From: DASUXA01 sp036378155
GTDB taxonomy: Bacteria > Actinomycetota > Actinomycetes > Mycobacteriales > Micromonosporaceae
Length of the DNA: 35,626 nt
Assembly: GCA_036378155.1 (NCBI GenBank)
Contig: DASUXA010000054.1
Location: 1 to 35,626, forward strand
Direction of reading: 5' to 3'
A program made the translations under genes and the position numbers. Positions 9,700 to 18,208 of the stretch are shown here, piece by piece. The notes under the pieces were generated by a model. The model worked only from the letters and a program-made list of their open reading frames with translations. It made no database searches and had not been told where the DNA came from. The first letter of the stretch is position 1. Each line of letters opens with the position of its first letter.

Positions 9700-10656
9700 A
9701 TGACTGACATGCGCTTTCGCAGGCTCGGCGACTCGGGTCTGGTGGTTTCGGTGGTCGGCGTCGGCTGCAACAACTTTGGCCGCAAGGTCGACGTGGACGG
9801 CACCGTAGCCGTCGTGGACGCGGCGTTGGAGCTTGGAGTCAACTTCTTCGATACCGCCGACATTTACGGCAACCCGCTCGGCGCGTCGGAGGAACTGCTG
9901 GGCGAGGCGCTCAAGGGGCGACGCGACGACGTGGTGATCGCCACGAAGTTCGGCATGGACATGGCTGGGTCGAACGGACCCGACTGGGGTGCGCGCGGCG
10001 CGCGGCGGTACATCCGGCGCGCGGTCGAGGCGTCGCTGCGCCGGCTGCGCACCGACTACATCGACCTGTACCAGTTGCACGCGCCGGACCCGGCGACCCC
10101 GATCGAGGAGACCCTGTCCGCCCTCGACGACCTGGTCCGAGCCGGGAAGGTGCGGTACATCGGCAGTTCCAACTTCGCCGGCTGGCAGGTCGCCGACGCC
10201 GCCTGGACGGCACGCACCGCGCACCTCACCCCGTTCGTCAGCGCGCAGAACCACTACAACTGGCTGCACCGGGCGCCCGAGAGCGACCTGGTACCGGCGT
10301 GCCGGCACTTCGGGGTCGGGCTGCTGCCCTACTTCCCGCTCGCCAACGGACTGCTGACCGGCAAGTACCGGCGGGACAGCGCGGCACCGGCCGGCGCCCG
10401 GCTGGCCGAGGACCGGTTCGCGCACCGGCTCGCCGCCGCGCCGTGGGACACCATCGAGGCGCTCGACGGGTTCGCCAGGACGCGCGGAATCAGCCTGCTG
10501 GACATCGCGATCGGCGGGCTGGCGGCGAAGCCGGCGGTGGCGAGCGTGATCGCCGGTGCGACCAGCCCCGAGCAGGTCGCCGCGAACGTGGCAGCCGCTG
10601 CATGGGTACCCTCCGATGAGGATCTCGCCGAATTGGACAAACTCACCCAGAGCTGA
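9700..10656 (+). CDS. Aldo/keto reductase family oxidoreductase
   Basis: NADPH-dependent TIM-barrel oxidoreductase, 318 residues. The catalytic tetrad is visible as D51 and Y56 in DTADIYG, K83 in ATKFG and H127 in QLHAPD. The cofactor region GSSNFAGWQ and the C-terminal SVIAGATSPEQVAANV are typical of AKR families related to YhdN and plant/bacterial Tas-like enzymes. I chose ATG 9700 (MTDMRFRRLG) because the family begins with the RRLGxSGL motif; the frame is open further upstream. The substrate cannot be read from sequence. It stands alone, divergent from mqnC and convergent with the AbiE-like pair. Confidence 0.9.
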   Translation: MTDMRFRRLGDSGLVVSVVGVGCNNFGRKVDVDGTVAVVDAALELGVNFFDTADIYGNPLGASEELLGEALKGRRDDVVIATKFGMDMAGSNGPDWGARGARRYIRRAVEASLRRLRTDYIDLYQLHAPDPATPIEETLSALDDLVRAGKVRYIGSSNFAGWQVADAAWTARTAHLTPFVSAQNHYNWLHRAPESDLVPACRHFGVGLLPYFPLANGLLTGKYRRDSAAPAGARLAEDRFAHRLAAAPWDTIEALDGFARTRGISLLDIAIGGLAAKPAVASVIAGATSPEQVAANVAAAAWVPSDEDLAELDKLTQS

Positions 10657-10693
10657 TGATTCTCACTGGCGGGCGGCGGGATGTTCCCCACGG

Positions 10694-10735
10694 CGTACAC
10701 CGCTCGTGATGTACGTACATCACGAGCGGTGTACG
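10694..10735. repeat. Perfect 42-bp palindrome between convergent genes
   Basis: Two 21-bp arms without any loop, starting CGTACACCGCTCGTGATGTA and centred between 10714 and 10715 in GTACGTAC. No mismatch occurs over the full length. It sits 38 bp after the aldo/keto reductase stop and 37 bp from the stop of the truncated toxin gene, so a bidirectional terminator is the simple reading. There is no U-run on either side. A protein binding site or a scar of a past insertion are alternatives. Confidence 0.9.
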
Positions 10736-10771
10736 GCTCGGACGACATCGCCGCGCGAACAGAATGGACAC

Positions 10772-11365
10772 TCAGTGAGCGGTGAGCAGACCGGCACGGA
10801 AGGCGGCGAGCATCTCGGCGTTCAGCCGCCGCTCGCCGCCCATTTCCTGAGCCAGCCGCTCGACGGCGCGGTTGTCCGGCTCCAGGATCGCGACCAGACG
10901 CGCGACGCCGGTTTCACCGATCGACCGGCCGGCGTCGGTACCCAGCAGAGCGGCCCCGGCAAGGATCGCGTCGTAGTCGTACCGCTCGAGAATCTGCAGA
11001 TCCGTGGTGAACAGGCGCTCGGTGTTCATCGGGTCGCCGTACGCCCGGAGCAGGATCCGCATGTCGGTCGCGTCGCGTCGCGGCTGGTCGTAGCCGCGCT
11101 CCGACCAGGCAATCAACTTCAGTACCGCCTGGCACGGCGCCGAGGCGACCGGCACCGTCAGGTCGCCGTTAAGCCTGACGGGAATCGCCGTGGCACAGGC
11201 CTCAGCGAAGCCGAACACCGACATCACCGGATTCGCGTCCGGCGGCCAGGCGATAGTCCGGTTCGGTCGCTCGAGGTGACCGAACGGGACGAGGTCGACC
11301 AGGGCCAGGGGTCGTACCAGGTAGCCGAGGTCACGACGGCTGGACAAGTCCAGCGAGGTGGTCAC
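10772..11365 (-). pseudogene. AbiEii-like nucleotidyltransferase toxin lacking its catalytic N-terminus
   Basis: A 197-residue frame starting at GTG 11365. Its sequence (VDLVPFG, RTIAWPPD, VMSVFGFAEA, VPVASAPCQAVLKLIAW, then a helical C-terminal half) corresponds to the middle and end of AbiEii/AbiGii-type nucleotidyltransferases. The N-terminal nucleotidyltransferase core with its glycine/serine motif and DxD metal ligands should precede VDLVPFG by roughly 80-100 residues and is absent. The frame is closed by a TGA just upstream, and the preceding DNA encodes the end of the antitoxin gene. I infer a deletion that joined the toxin interior to the antitoxin 3' end. It is probably inactive as a nucleotidyltransferase. 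Confidence 0.7.
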
Positions 11366-12338
11366 GTCGGATCATCTCCGCGGTCTCCAGGGTCCGGGCA
11401 TCACCGATCGCGATGAGATCGGCGTAGGCGAGCAGCGGCGGCACGGTACGGGGGCCGTCCCCGAGCGGCGCGTCGAACCGCCAGAAGCGACGTCGTACTT
11501 CGACCTCTCCAGCGTCCGCCTTGCGGAGTCGATGATCGACCAGGAACCGCCGAGGCAGGTCGTCGGCGTAGATGGTGTGAGTCTGCGGCCGGAGGTAACC
11601 GGTAAGCAGTGCTCCCGCGTCCTCACCGCCCCACCAGGCGTCGTACGGGGCCAGATCGGTCGAGGGGGTGACGCCCGGACCCGTCGCCGCGAACCGCCCG
11701 AAGAGCGTTTTCGGTCGCAGAAACCGCAGGTACGCCTGCGTCCACTCGTCCAGCAACTCGGGTCGCGCGGCCCAGCGACGCCGATTGTCGTCGCCCTCCA
11801 GCCAGCCCTGAGCGAACAGTTCCGCTACCACCTCGTGCACTGAGCCGAGTGAGACCCTGCTCGCATGGGCGATCGTGCGGTACGGCGAAGCCAGCAGGGC
11901 GGGCTGGCAGAGCAGGGCGAACAGCACTCGCAGTCCGGTGGCCTGGAACGGTCGGCCCGGCCGGCGGTCGGCGGTGTCGCGAGGCGGGGCCTGCCCGGTC
12001 ACCCATACGAAAATGCCGTCGGTGTTCAGGTAGGCGTTGCCGGCCGTGTCGACGAACGCCTGGCCGAGAGCGCGCAACGTGTCCGCGGCCGCAGGCGAGG
12101 CATACTCCGTCACCAGTACGCCTCGCGGCCCGACGCTGCGCGCGACCTTCGCGTGCGCCGCAGCCGCAGTGGACGGCCGGATCGTGCGGGTCACCTGAAC
12201 GGGTCCGATGGGTACCCGCCGGCCGTCGACGGTGATCACGAGCACGCCATCGGCAGCCAAGTCGCCGCTGGTGACCTCAGCGTCCAAGCCCACCTCCACG
12301 AGGCGGTGCACGGCCTGCTCCAGCAGCGGCGGCTCCAT
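11331..12338 (-). CDS. Type IV toxin-antitoxin AbiEi-family antitoxin / transcriptional regulator
   Basis: The 335-residue protein has an N-terminal domain with the family-type segment LVTEYASPAAADTLRALGQ followed by FVDTAGNAYLNTDG, then a winged-helix segment around residues 135-190 (LRVLFALLCQP, PYRTIAHASRVSLGSVHEVV, AELFAQGWLEG), and a conserved C-terminal end (PPLLAYADLIAIGDARTLETAEMI). This matches AbiEi_2-type antitoxins, which repress their own operon and neutralise a nucleotidyltransferase encoded downstream. Here the downstream partner overlaps by 35 bp and is truncated. ATG 12338 is preceded by an inverted repeat that could be its own operator. Family assignment is from memory of these motifs. 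Confidence 0.75.
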   Translation of the reverse strand: MEPPLLEQAVHRLVEVGLDAEVTSGDLAADGVLVITVDGRRVPIGPVQVTRTIRPSTAAAAHAKVARSVGPRGVLVTEYASPAAADTLRALGQAFVDTAGNAYLNTDGIFVWVTGQAPPRDTADRRPGRPFQATGLRVLFALLCQPALLASPYRTIAHASRVSLGSVHEVVAELFAQGWLEGDDNRRRWAARPELLDEWTQAYLRFLRPKTLFGRFAATGPGVTPSTDLAPYDAWWGGEDAGALLTGYLRPQTHTIYADDLPRRFLVDHRLRKADAGEVEVRRRFWRFDAPLGDGPRTVPPLLAYADLIAIGDARTLETAEMIRRDHLAGLVQPS

Positions 12339-12356
12339 GCGTTCACCCTACACGCA

Positions 12357-12375
12357 TGTTCACGTGACGTGAACA
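12357..12375. promoter_or_regulatory. Candidate AbiEi autoregulatory operator
   Basis: A 19-bp inverted repeat, TGTTCACGT-G-ACGTGAACA, lies 18 bp before the antitoxin start. A further half site, GTTCACC, occurs at 12341-12347 between this repeat and the start codon. AbiEi antitoxins are known to bind inverted repeats in their promoters; the position fits that role. Binding is inferred. Confidence 0.6.
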
Positions 12376-12393
12376 CGCCGGAAAAATGAACAC

Positions 12394-13506
12394 TCAGACG
12401 TCGTAGTCGACCACGAGCCGGTCGGTGACCGGGCTGGACTGGCAGGTCAGCACGTACCCCGCCGCGACCTCGTCCGGCTCGAGCGCGTAGTTGCGTGCCA
12501 TCCGTACCTCGCCCTCGACCACCTTCGCCCGACAGGTCGAACACACGCCGCCCTTGCACGCGAACGGCAACTCGGACCGCACCTTCAACGCCGCGTCCAG
12601 TACCCGTTCGTCCCGGCTCATGTGGAACGTCGAACTGCGCCCGTCGAGCCGGATGGTCACCTCCGCGCCCTCCTCCGGTTCGCCCGGGTCCGACCGGGGA
12701 CGGGGCGGCGCCGGGCTGTCCTCGACGTGGAACAGCTCGGTGTGTACCGCCGCGTCCGGTACCCCGCGTTCGGTCAGCACGGTCCGCGCGTCCACCACCA
12801 TGCCGTACGGGCCGCACAGGAACCACTCGTCGACGCTCGCCGGATCGAGCAGGGTGTCGAGGACGCGCCCCAGCCGCGCCGCGTCCAGGCGACCGGACAG
12901 CAGGTCGGCGTCCTGCGGCTCGCGGGACAGCACGTGGACCACGTGCAGCCGGCTCGGGTACCGGTTCTTCAGATCGCCCAGTTCCTCGGCGAACATCACG
13001 GTGTGCGCGTACCGGTTGCCGTACAGCAGGGTGAACTCGCTCGCCGGTTCGGTCGCCAGCGCCGTCGCGACCAGCGACAGCACCGGGGTGATGCCGGAAC
13101 CGGCGACGACCGCCGCGTACCGCCGCGTGCGCACGGCGTCGAACGCCGTGGTGAAGTGCCCGAGCGGCGGCAGCACCTCGACGCTGTCGCCGGCGTGCAG
13201 CGAACGCGCCGCGAACCGGGAGAACGCGCCGCCGGGGATCTCCTTCACCCCGATCCGCAGGATGCCGTCCCGCTCCAGATCGTCAGGCGTCGAACAGATC
13301 GAGTACGACCGGCGTACGTCGTCGCCACCCTCGAGCCGACGTACCGTCAGGTGCTGCCCTGCCTGGAAGCGGAACTGTTCCCGCAGGTCCGGCGGTACCT
13401 CGAAGGTCACCGCGACAGCGTCGTCGGTCAGCCGCTCGACGGCGGCCACCCGGAGCGCGTGGAACTGCGGACGCCGGCGTACCGGCCGGGTGATCGTCAC
13501 GGTCAC
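12394..13506 (-). CDS. paaE: Phenylacetyl-CoA 1,2-epoxidase reductase subunit PaaE
   Basis: Supplies electrons from NADPH to the PaaABC(D) epoxidase. The 370-residue protein has an N-terminal ferredoxin-reductase FAD domain (RRSYSICS near residue 66), an NAD(P) domain (VVAGSGITPVLSLV, then FLCGPYGMV), and a C-terminal plant-type 2Fe-2S domain with CKGGVCSTC and a distal cysteine in LTCQSS. Domain order and length match PaaE/PaaK. It is the last gene of the paa operon, 10 bp after paaD, and the AbiE-like antitoxin follows 55 bp further on the same strand. Confidence 0.93.
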   Translation of the reverse strand: MTVTITRPVRRRPQFHALRVAAVERLTDDAVAVTFEVPPDLREQFRFQAGQHLTVRRLEGGDDVRRSYSICSTPDDLERDGILRIGVKEIPGGAFSRFAARSLHAGDSVEVLPPLGHFTTAFDAVRTRRYAAVVAGSGITPVLSLVATALATEPASEFTLLYGNRYAHTVMFAEELGDLKNRYPSRLHVVHVLSREPQDADLLSGRLDAARLGRVLDTLLDPASVDEWFLCGPYGMVVDARTVLTERGVPDAAVHTELFHVEDSPAPPRPRSDPGEPEEGAEVTIRLDGRSSTFHMSRDERVLDAALKVRSELPFACKGGVCSTCRAKVVEGEVRMARNYALEPDEVAAGYVLTCQSSPVTDRLVVDYDV

Positions 13507-13516
13507 GGCTGTGCCC

Positions 13517-14047
13517 TCACAACGGCTTGACGTGGTCGAACGGCTCCTGACAGGCGCGGCACCGCCACAGCGACTTGCAGGCGGTCGAACCGAACCGGGA
13601 CACCTGCTCGGTGCTCGGCGAGCCGCACCTGGGGCACCGGACGGTCAGGGTGAGCTGGACGGGTCCGGTGCGCCGCGCGGCATCCGCACCGCGTGCGAAG
13701 CCGGCGGGCTGCGCCGGTCCGGGCGGCGCGATGCCCGACGCGGCGAGCTTCGCCCTGCCGGACTCGCTGATCCAGTCCGTGGTCCACGCCGGTCGCAGTA
13801 CCGTCTCGACCTCGATCTTCTGGAATCCGGCGGCGCTCAGCGCGCGGCGCAGGTCGGCGCGGATCACGTCCATCGCCGGGCACCCCGCGTACGTCGGGGT
13901 GATGCTCACCCGGACCGTGTCGCCGTCGACCGCGACGTCGCGCAGGATGCCGAGGTCGTCGATGGTCAGCGTGGGGATCTCCGGATCGACCACGCTCGCC
14001 GCCGCGGCACGCGCACGGTCGCCGGTCACCACGTCGCTCCCGGTCAC
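13517..14047 (-). CDS. paaD: Phenylacetyl-CoA epoxidase maturation subunit PaaD (DUF59 plus zinc-binding tail)
   Basis: Protein of the MIP18/DUF59 family needed for assembly of the epoxidase. Visible are VVDPEIPTLTIDDLGILRDV and the conserved YAGCPAMDVI, then a C-terminal zinc-ribbon-like segment with CPRCGS and CRACQEPFDHVKPL. I start it at GTG 14047, overlapping the paaC stop (GTGA), giving 176 residues; GTG 14050 and the copy 18 bp downstream are equally possible because the ribosome binding site and start are duplicated here. Confidence 0.88.
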   Translation of the reverse strand: MTGSDVVTGDRARAAAASVVDPEIPTLTIDDLGILRDVAVDGDTVRVSITPTYAGCPAMDVIRADLRRALSAAGFQKIEVETVLRPAWTTDWISESGRAKLAASGIAPPGPAQPAGFARGADAARRTGPVQLTLTVRCPRCGSPSTEQVSRFGSTACKSLWRCRACQEPFDHVKPL

Positions 14048-14058
14048 CACGTCGCTCC
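14023..14058. repeat. Exact 18-bp tandem duplication over the paaD start
   Basis: Two identical 18-bp copies (14023-14040 and 14041-14058). Read on the coding strand, each holds GGAGCGACGTGGTGACCG, that is a ribosome binding site followed by GTGGTG. The copy number is therefore in frame and adds six codons; either copy could initiate translation. Confidence 0.9.
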
Positions 14059-14811
14059 TGGATGCGCCCGGTGCAGCACCTGCATCTCGCCGAGCAGGTA
14101 GCTCAGGTGCTCGGTGTGCCGACCGGTACGGCCGCCGGTCGGTCGCCACGGATCACTCGGCATGGTCAGATTCGCGGCGCGCAGTACCCCGTCGACCACC
14201 GAATGCCACGCCCCGCGCAGGGTGCTCGGGTCGACCCCGACACCCGCCTCGGCGACCCGCCTCGTCAGGTCGTCCGATTCGAACAGTTCGTAGGTGTACG
14301 GCCAGATCTCGTCGAGCGCGTGCTGCATGCGCCGGTGTGACTCGCTGGTACCGTCGCCCAGCCGCACCACCCACAGCGAGCTGTGGTCCAGGTGGTACGC
14401 GGATTCCTTGACCGCCTTGCCGGCGATGCCGGCAAGGCGGTCGTCGGTCGAGCCGACCAGTCGCTCGTACAGCAGATGCTGGTACGCGGACAGGCACAGC
14501 AGCTTCGCCATGGTCACGCCGAAGTCCGGTCGCCCGTCGCCGTTGGGCAACTCGACCAGCAGGCAGTTGCGGAAGTCCCGGTCGTCGCGCAGGAACGCGA
14601 GCGCGTCCTCGTCCCGACCGGCGCCCTCGACCTCGCCGGCGTACGTGAGCAGCAGCCGAGCCGCCCCGAGCTGGTCCAGCGCGATGTTGGCGAGGGCGAC
14701 GTCCTCCTCCATCTCCGGGGCGCGCGACGACCATTCGCTGAGGCGCTGTGCCGCGATCAGCGCGTCGTCGCCGAGACGGAGCAGGTACTCGAACAGGTCA
14801 CCCGGATTCAC
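14044..14811 (-). CDS. paaC: Phenylacetyl-CoA 1,2-epoxidase structural subunit PaaC
   Basis: Ferritin-like helical subunit that pairs with catalytic PaaA. The 255-residue protein begins NPGDLFEYLLRLGDDALIAAQRLSEW, with the family segment MEEDVALANIALDQLGAARLLL and later DHSSLWVVRLGDGTSESHRRMQ. GTG 14811 overlaps the paaB stop by four bases and is preceded by GGAGCGAGG. Open frame continues upstream within paaB but has no family similarity. It ends in a GTGA overlap with paaD. Confidence 0.92.
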   Translation of the reverse strand: MNPGDLFEYLLRLGDDALIAAQRLSEWSSRAPEMEEDVALANIALDQLGAARLLLTYAGEVEGAGRDEDALAFLRDDRDFRNCLLVELPNGDGRPDFGVTMAKLLCLSAYQHLLYERLVGSTDDRLAGIAGKAVKESAYHLDHSSLWVVRLGDGTSESHRRMQHALDEIWPYTYELFESDDLTRRVAEAGVGVDPSTLRGAWHSVVDGVLRAANLTMPSDPWRPTGGRTGRHTEHLSYLLGEMQVLHRAHPGATW

Positions 14812-15085
14812 AGGTGCCTCGCTCCTTCCGGTACCTGGTAGAAGGTCGGGTGCCGGTAGATCTTGTCGGCGGCGGGCGCGAAGAACGCGTCCTTCTCGTC
14901 GGGGCTCGACGCGGTGATGGCGGACGCCGGCACCACCCAGATCGAGACGCCTTCCTCGCGCCGGGTGTACAGGTCGCGCGCGTTGCGCAGGGCGATCTCG
15001 GCGTCCGGCGCGTGCAGGCTGCCGACGTGGGTGTGGGCGAGTCCGCGCCGGGGGCGGACGAACACCTCCCACAGGGGCGACTGGC

Positions 15086-15089
<4 letters not shown>
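14808..15089 (-). CDS. paaB: Phenylacetyl-CoA 1,2-epoxidase subunit PaaB
   Basis: Small bridging subunit, 93 residues, usual length for the family. It has the expected start WEVFVRPRRGLAHTHVGSLHAPDAEIALRNARDLYTRR followed by EEGVSIWVVPASAI. ATG 15089 overlaps the paaA stop and the gene ends in a GTGA overlap with paaC, so the whole operon is translationally linked. Confidence 0.95.
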
Positions 15090-16168
<1,079 letters not shown>

Positions 16169-16177
16169 GGCCCCCAG

Positions 16178-16234
16178 TGTTACAGCAGACGCGCAATACG
16201 ACAAGCCATGTGTAACAAGGGGTGGACTGTGACA
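16178..16234. promoter_or_regulatory. Repeated TGTWACA-type sites before paaA
   Basis: TGTTACA at 16178-16184 and its inverse TGTAACA at 16211-16217 form an inverted repeat with 26-bp spacing, and a near-copy TGTGACA follows at 16228-16234. They lie in the divergent spacer between paaA and the serine hydrolase gene. They could be operator sites for a paa regulator; I recognise no published consensus. Confidence 0.3.
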
Positions 16235-16335
16235 ACTCCTGCGCCGGTTCAGACGTTTGTACTGCAGAATCAGTCCGTCCGACGTACACGACGCGCGGCG
16301 GCGTTACTGCCGCCGTGTGGCTTGGAGTCCACCAC

Positions 16336-17226
16336 ATGCGCTTTCGGGTCGCGCTCATCGTGTCTGTCCTGTCCGTAGCTGTCGGCCTCGCCATCGCCGG
16401 GGAGGGCGCCCGAGCGACGATCTCGTCCATGACGGGCACGGTGTTGGGTCAGGCGACCTCCCAGGACGACACGACGCCGCTCGTCGCGATGCAGCCCGCC
16501 CCACCCACCCTGTTCACCCCGCGCCAGGTCTCCGTGAGCACCCCCGGCTTCTGGTCCTGGGCGCTGCTCGACCGCCGCACCGGACAGATCACCGGTCCCT
16601 CGACGATCAGCCAGACGACCTCGACCGAGTCCATGATCAAAGCGTGGATCGCGTCGGACTACCTGCGCCTGACCGACAGCAGCGGACGGGTGCCCAGCGA
16701 CGCCGACCTCGCGGAACTGTCCGAGATGATCCGGGACAGCAACGACCAGGACGCCGAGGACATCTATCTGCGCGACGGCAACGACGCGGTGATCCGACGC
16801 CTGATCAGCATGTGCGGCCTCACCGACACGTCGATCGTGCACGGCTGGTGGAGCAAGACCCAGATGTCCGCCCGCGACGCGGTCCGGATGGGCAAGTGCA
16901 TCGGCGACGGTCGGGCCGCCGGTCCGAGATGGACGCCCTGGATCCTGAGCGAGATGCGGCAGGTACGCGGCACCGTCGCCGAGCAGCCGAACGGCGGACG
17001 GTGGGGAATCATCGACGCGCTGCCCCCCGACGTCGCCCGGACGGTAGCCATCAAGAACGGCTGGACGCTGCTGTGGGAGGACGGCAACTGGCACGTGACG
17101 TGCCTGGCGATCATGGACGACTGGGTGCTGTCCGTGATGACCCGGTACCCGTCGTCGCTGGGGCTGAGCCACGGCGTCGGGATCTGCAAGTCGGTCACCC
17201 AGCAACTGCTGTCGACCAGCGCCTGA
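16336..17226 (+). CDS. Secreted serine-hydrolase / beta-lactamase-fold protein
   Basis: A 296-residue protein starting MRFRVALIVSVLSVAVGLAI, a signal peptide with a likely cleavage near residue 27. A probable active-site SxxK motif is S99-M-I-K102 (TESMIKAWIASDYL), with S135-N-D at the place of the SxN/SDN loop and K240-N-G where KTG/KSG is usual, followed by the beta strands WTLLWEDGNWHVTCLAIM. The order and spacing fit class A beta-lactamase-like penicillin-recognising proteins, but the deviating second and third motifs make lactamase activity doubtful; a cell-wall role or a non-enzymatic one is possible. ATG 16336 is chosen for the signal peptide. It is divergent from paaA. Confidence 0.7.
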   Translation: MRFRVALIVSVLSVAVGLAIAGEGARATISSMTGTVLGQATSQDDTTPLVAMQPAPPTLFTPRQVSVSTPGFWSWALLDRRTGQITGPSTISQTTSTESMIKAWIASDYLRLTDSSGRVPSDADLAELSEMIRDSNDQDAEDIYLRDGNDAVIRRLISMCGLTDTSIVHGWWSKTQMSARDAVRMGKCIGDGRAAGPRWTPWILSEMRQVRGTVAEQPNGGRWGIIDALPPDVARTVAIKNGWTLLWEDGNWHVTCLAIMDDWVLSVMTRYPSSLGLSHGVGICKSVTQQLLSTSA

Positions 17227-17283
17227 CCACGGCTGCCGGACCTCGCGCGGGCGGCGCGGGCGCGGGAGGCGTCGGCGGACTGG

Positions 17284-18132
17284 TCAGCGGGTGACGAATT
17301 CGGGCCCGCCGGGCGGAAGCTCCGGTACCGCGCCGAGCGCGGCGGCGCGCCGGGCGAACTCGCGCAACCCGGTCACCTGGCGCTCACCGAGGGAGAAGTC
17401 GAGCCGGCGGAAGTACGAGGCGAGCGTCGCCGCGTCGAACGGCTCCCAGCGGGCCGCGGCGGCGGCGACCGCGTCGATCTCGTCGAGACACAGGTCGCGG
17501 GAGCGCAGGAACGCCTCGTGCACGTCCTTGACCTGCCCCGGATGCGCCTCGACGAAGTCGCGTCGGGCGGCCCACACCGCGAACACCATCGGCAGCCCGG
17601 TCCACTCACGCCACGCCTGCCCGAGGTCGGTGACTCCCAGCCCGCGCTTGGGCGCCTCGTACAGCGCGCGGAGCGCCACGTCACCGATGAGCACGCCGGC
17701 GTCCGCCTCGAGCAGCATCTCGGTCAGGTCCGGCGGGCAGCGGAAGTACTCCGGTTCCACCCCGTACCGCTGCGCCAGCAGCATCTGGGCGAGCAGTACC
17801 CCGGTCCGGCTCGTCGAGCCGAGCGCGACCCGCCCGCCACGCAACTCGTCCAGCGGCTTGGTGGACACGATGTTGACCGAGAGCACCGGACCGTCGCTGC
17901 CGACCGCGAGGTCGGGCAGCAGCAGCAGTTCGTCGGCGTGGCGCAGGAATTCCACGAGGGAGATCGGGCCGATGTCCAGGTCGCCGGCGACCAGCGCCTG
18001 GTTGAGCTGGTCCGGGGTGTCCTTGTGCAGGTCCACGTCGAGCAACGCACCCGACCGCATCAGACCCCAGTAGATCGGCAGGCAGTTGAGGAACTGGATG
18101 TGGCCGACCCGAGGGCGCCGCACTGCGCTCAT
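17284..18132 (-). CDS. mqnA: Chorismate dehydratase MqnA
   Basis: First enzyme of the futalosine menaquinone pathway; it dehydrates chorismate to 3-enolpyruvylbenzoate. The 282-residue periplasmic-binding-protein-fold enzyme has the N-terminal VGHIQFLNCLPIYWGL, DLDIGPISLVEFLRHADEL, LGSTSRTGVLLAQMLL and GVLIGDVAL segments. ATG 18132 is used because the family begins just before RVGHIxFLNxxP; the frame runs open far upstream inside the antisense of other genes. It is separated from mqnC and mqnE by at least 7 kb on each side. It converges with the serine hydrolase gene. Confidence 0.93.
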   Translation of the reverse strand: MSAVRRPRVGHIQFLNCLPIYWGLMRSGALLDVDLHKDTPDQLNQALVAGDLDIGPISLVEFLRHADELLLLPDLAVGSDGPVLSVNIVSTKPLDELRGGRVALGSTSRTGVLLAQMLLAQRYGVEPEYFRCPPDLTEMLLEADAGVLIGDVALRALYEAPKRGLGVTDLGQAWREWTGLPMVFAVWAARRDFVEAHPGQVKDVHEAFLRSRDLCLDEIDAVAAAAARWEPFDAATLASYFRRLDFSLGERQVTGLREFARRAAALGAVPELPPGGPEFVTR

Positions 18133-18151
18133 GGTCAACGACGGTAGTCGT

Positions 18152-18208
18152 CCGCCGCCTGACGCGCCGGGCGACCCGCTCGGGTGTGACGCTTCCGTCA
18201 GGCGGCGG
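18152..18208. terminator. Long-stem hairpin after the MFS gene
   Basis: Perfect 13-bp arms CCGCCGCCTGACG (18152-18164) and CGTCAGGCGGCGG (18196-18208) flank a 31-base loop. The second arm covers the stop codon and last codons of the MFS gene. It would form at the 3' end of the arsR-MFS transcript, just before mqnA. No U-run follows, as usual for high-GC terminators. Confidence 0.55.
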
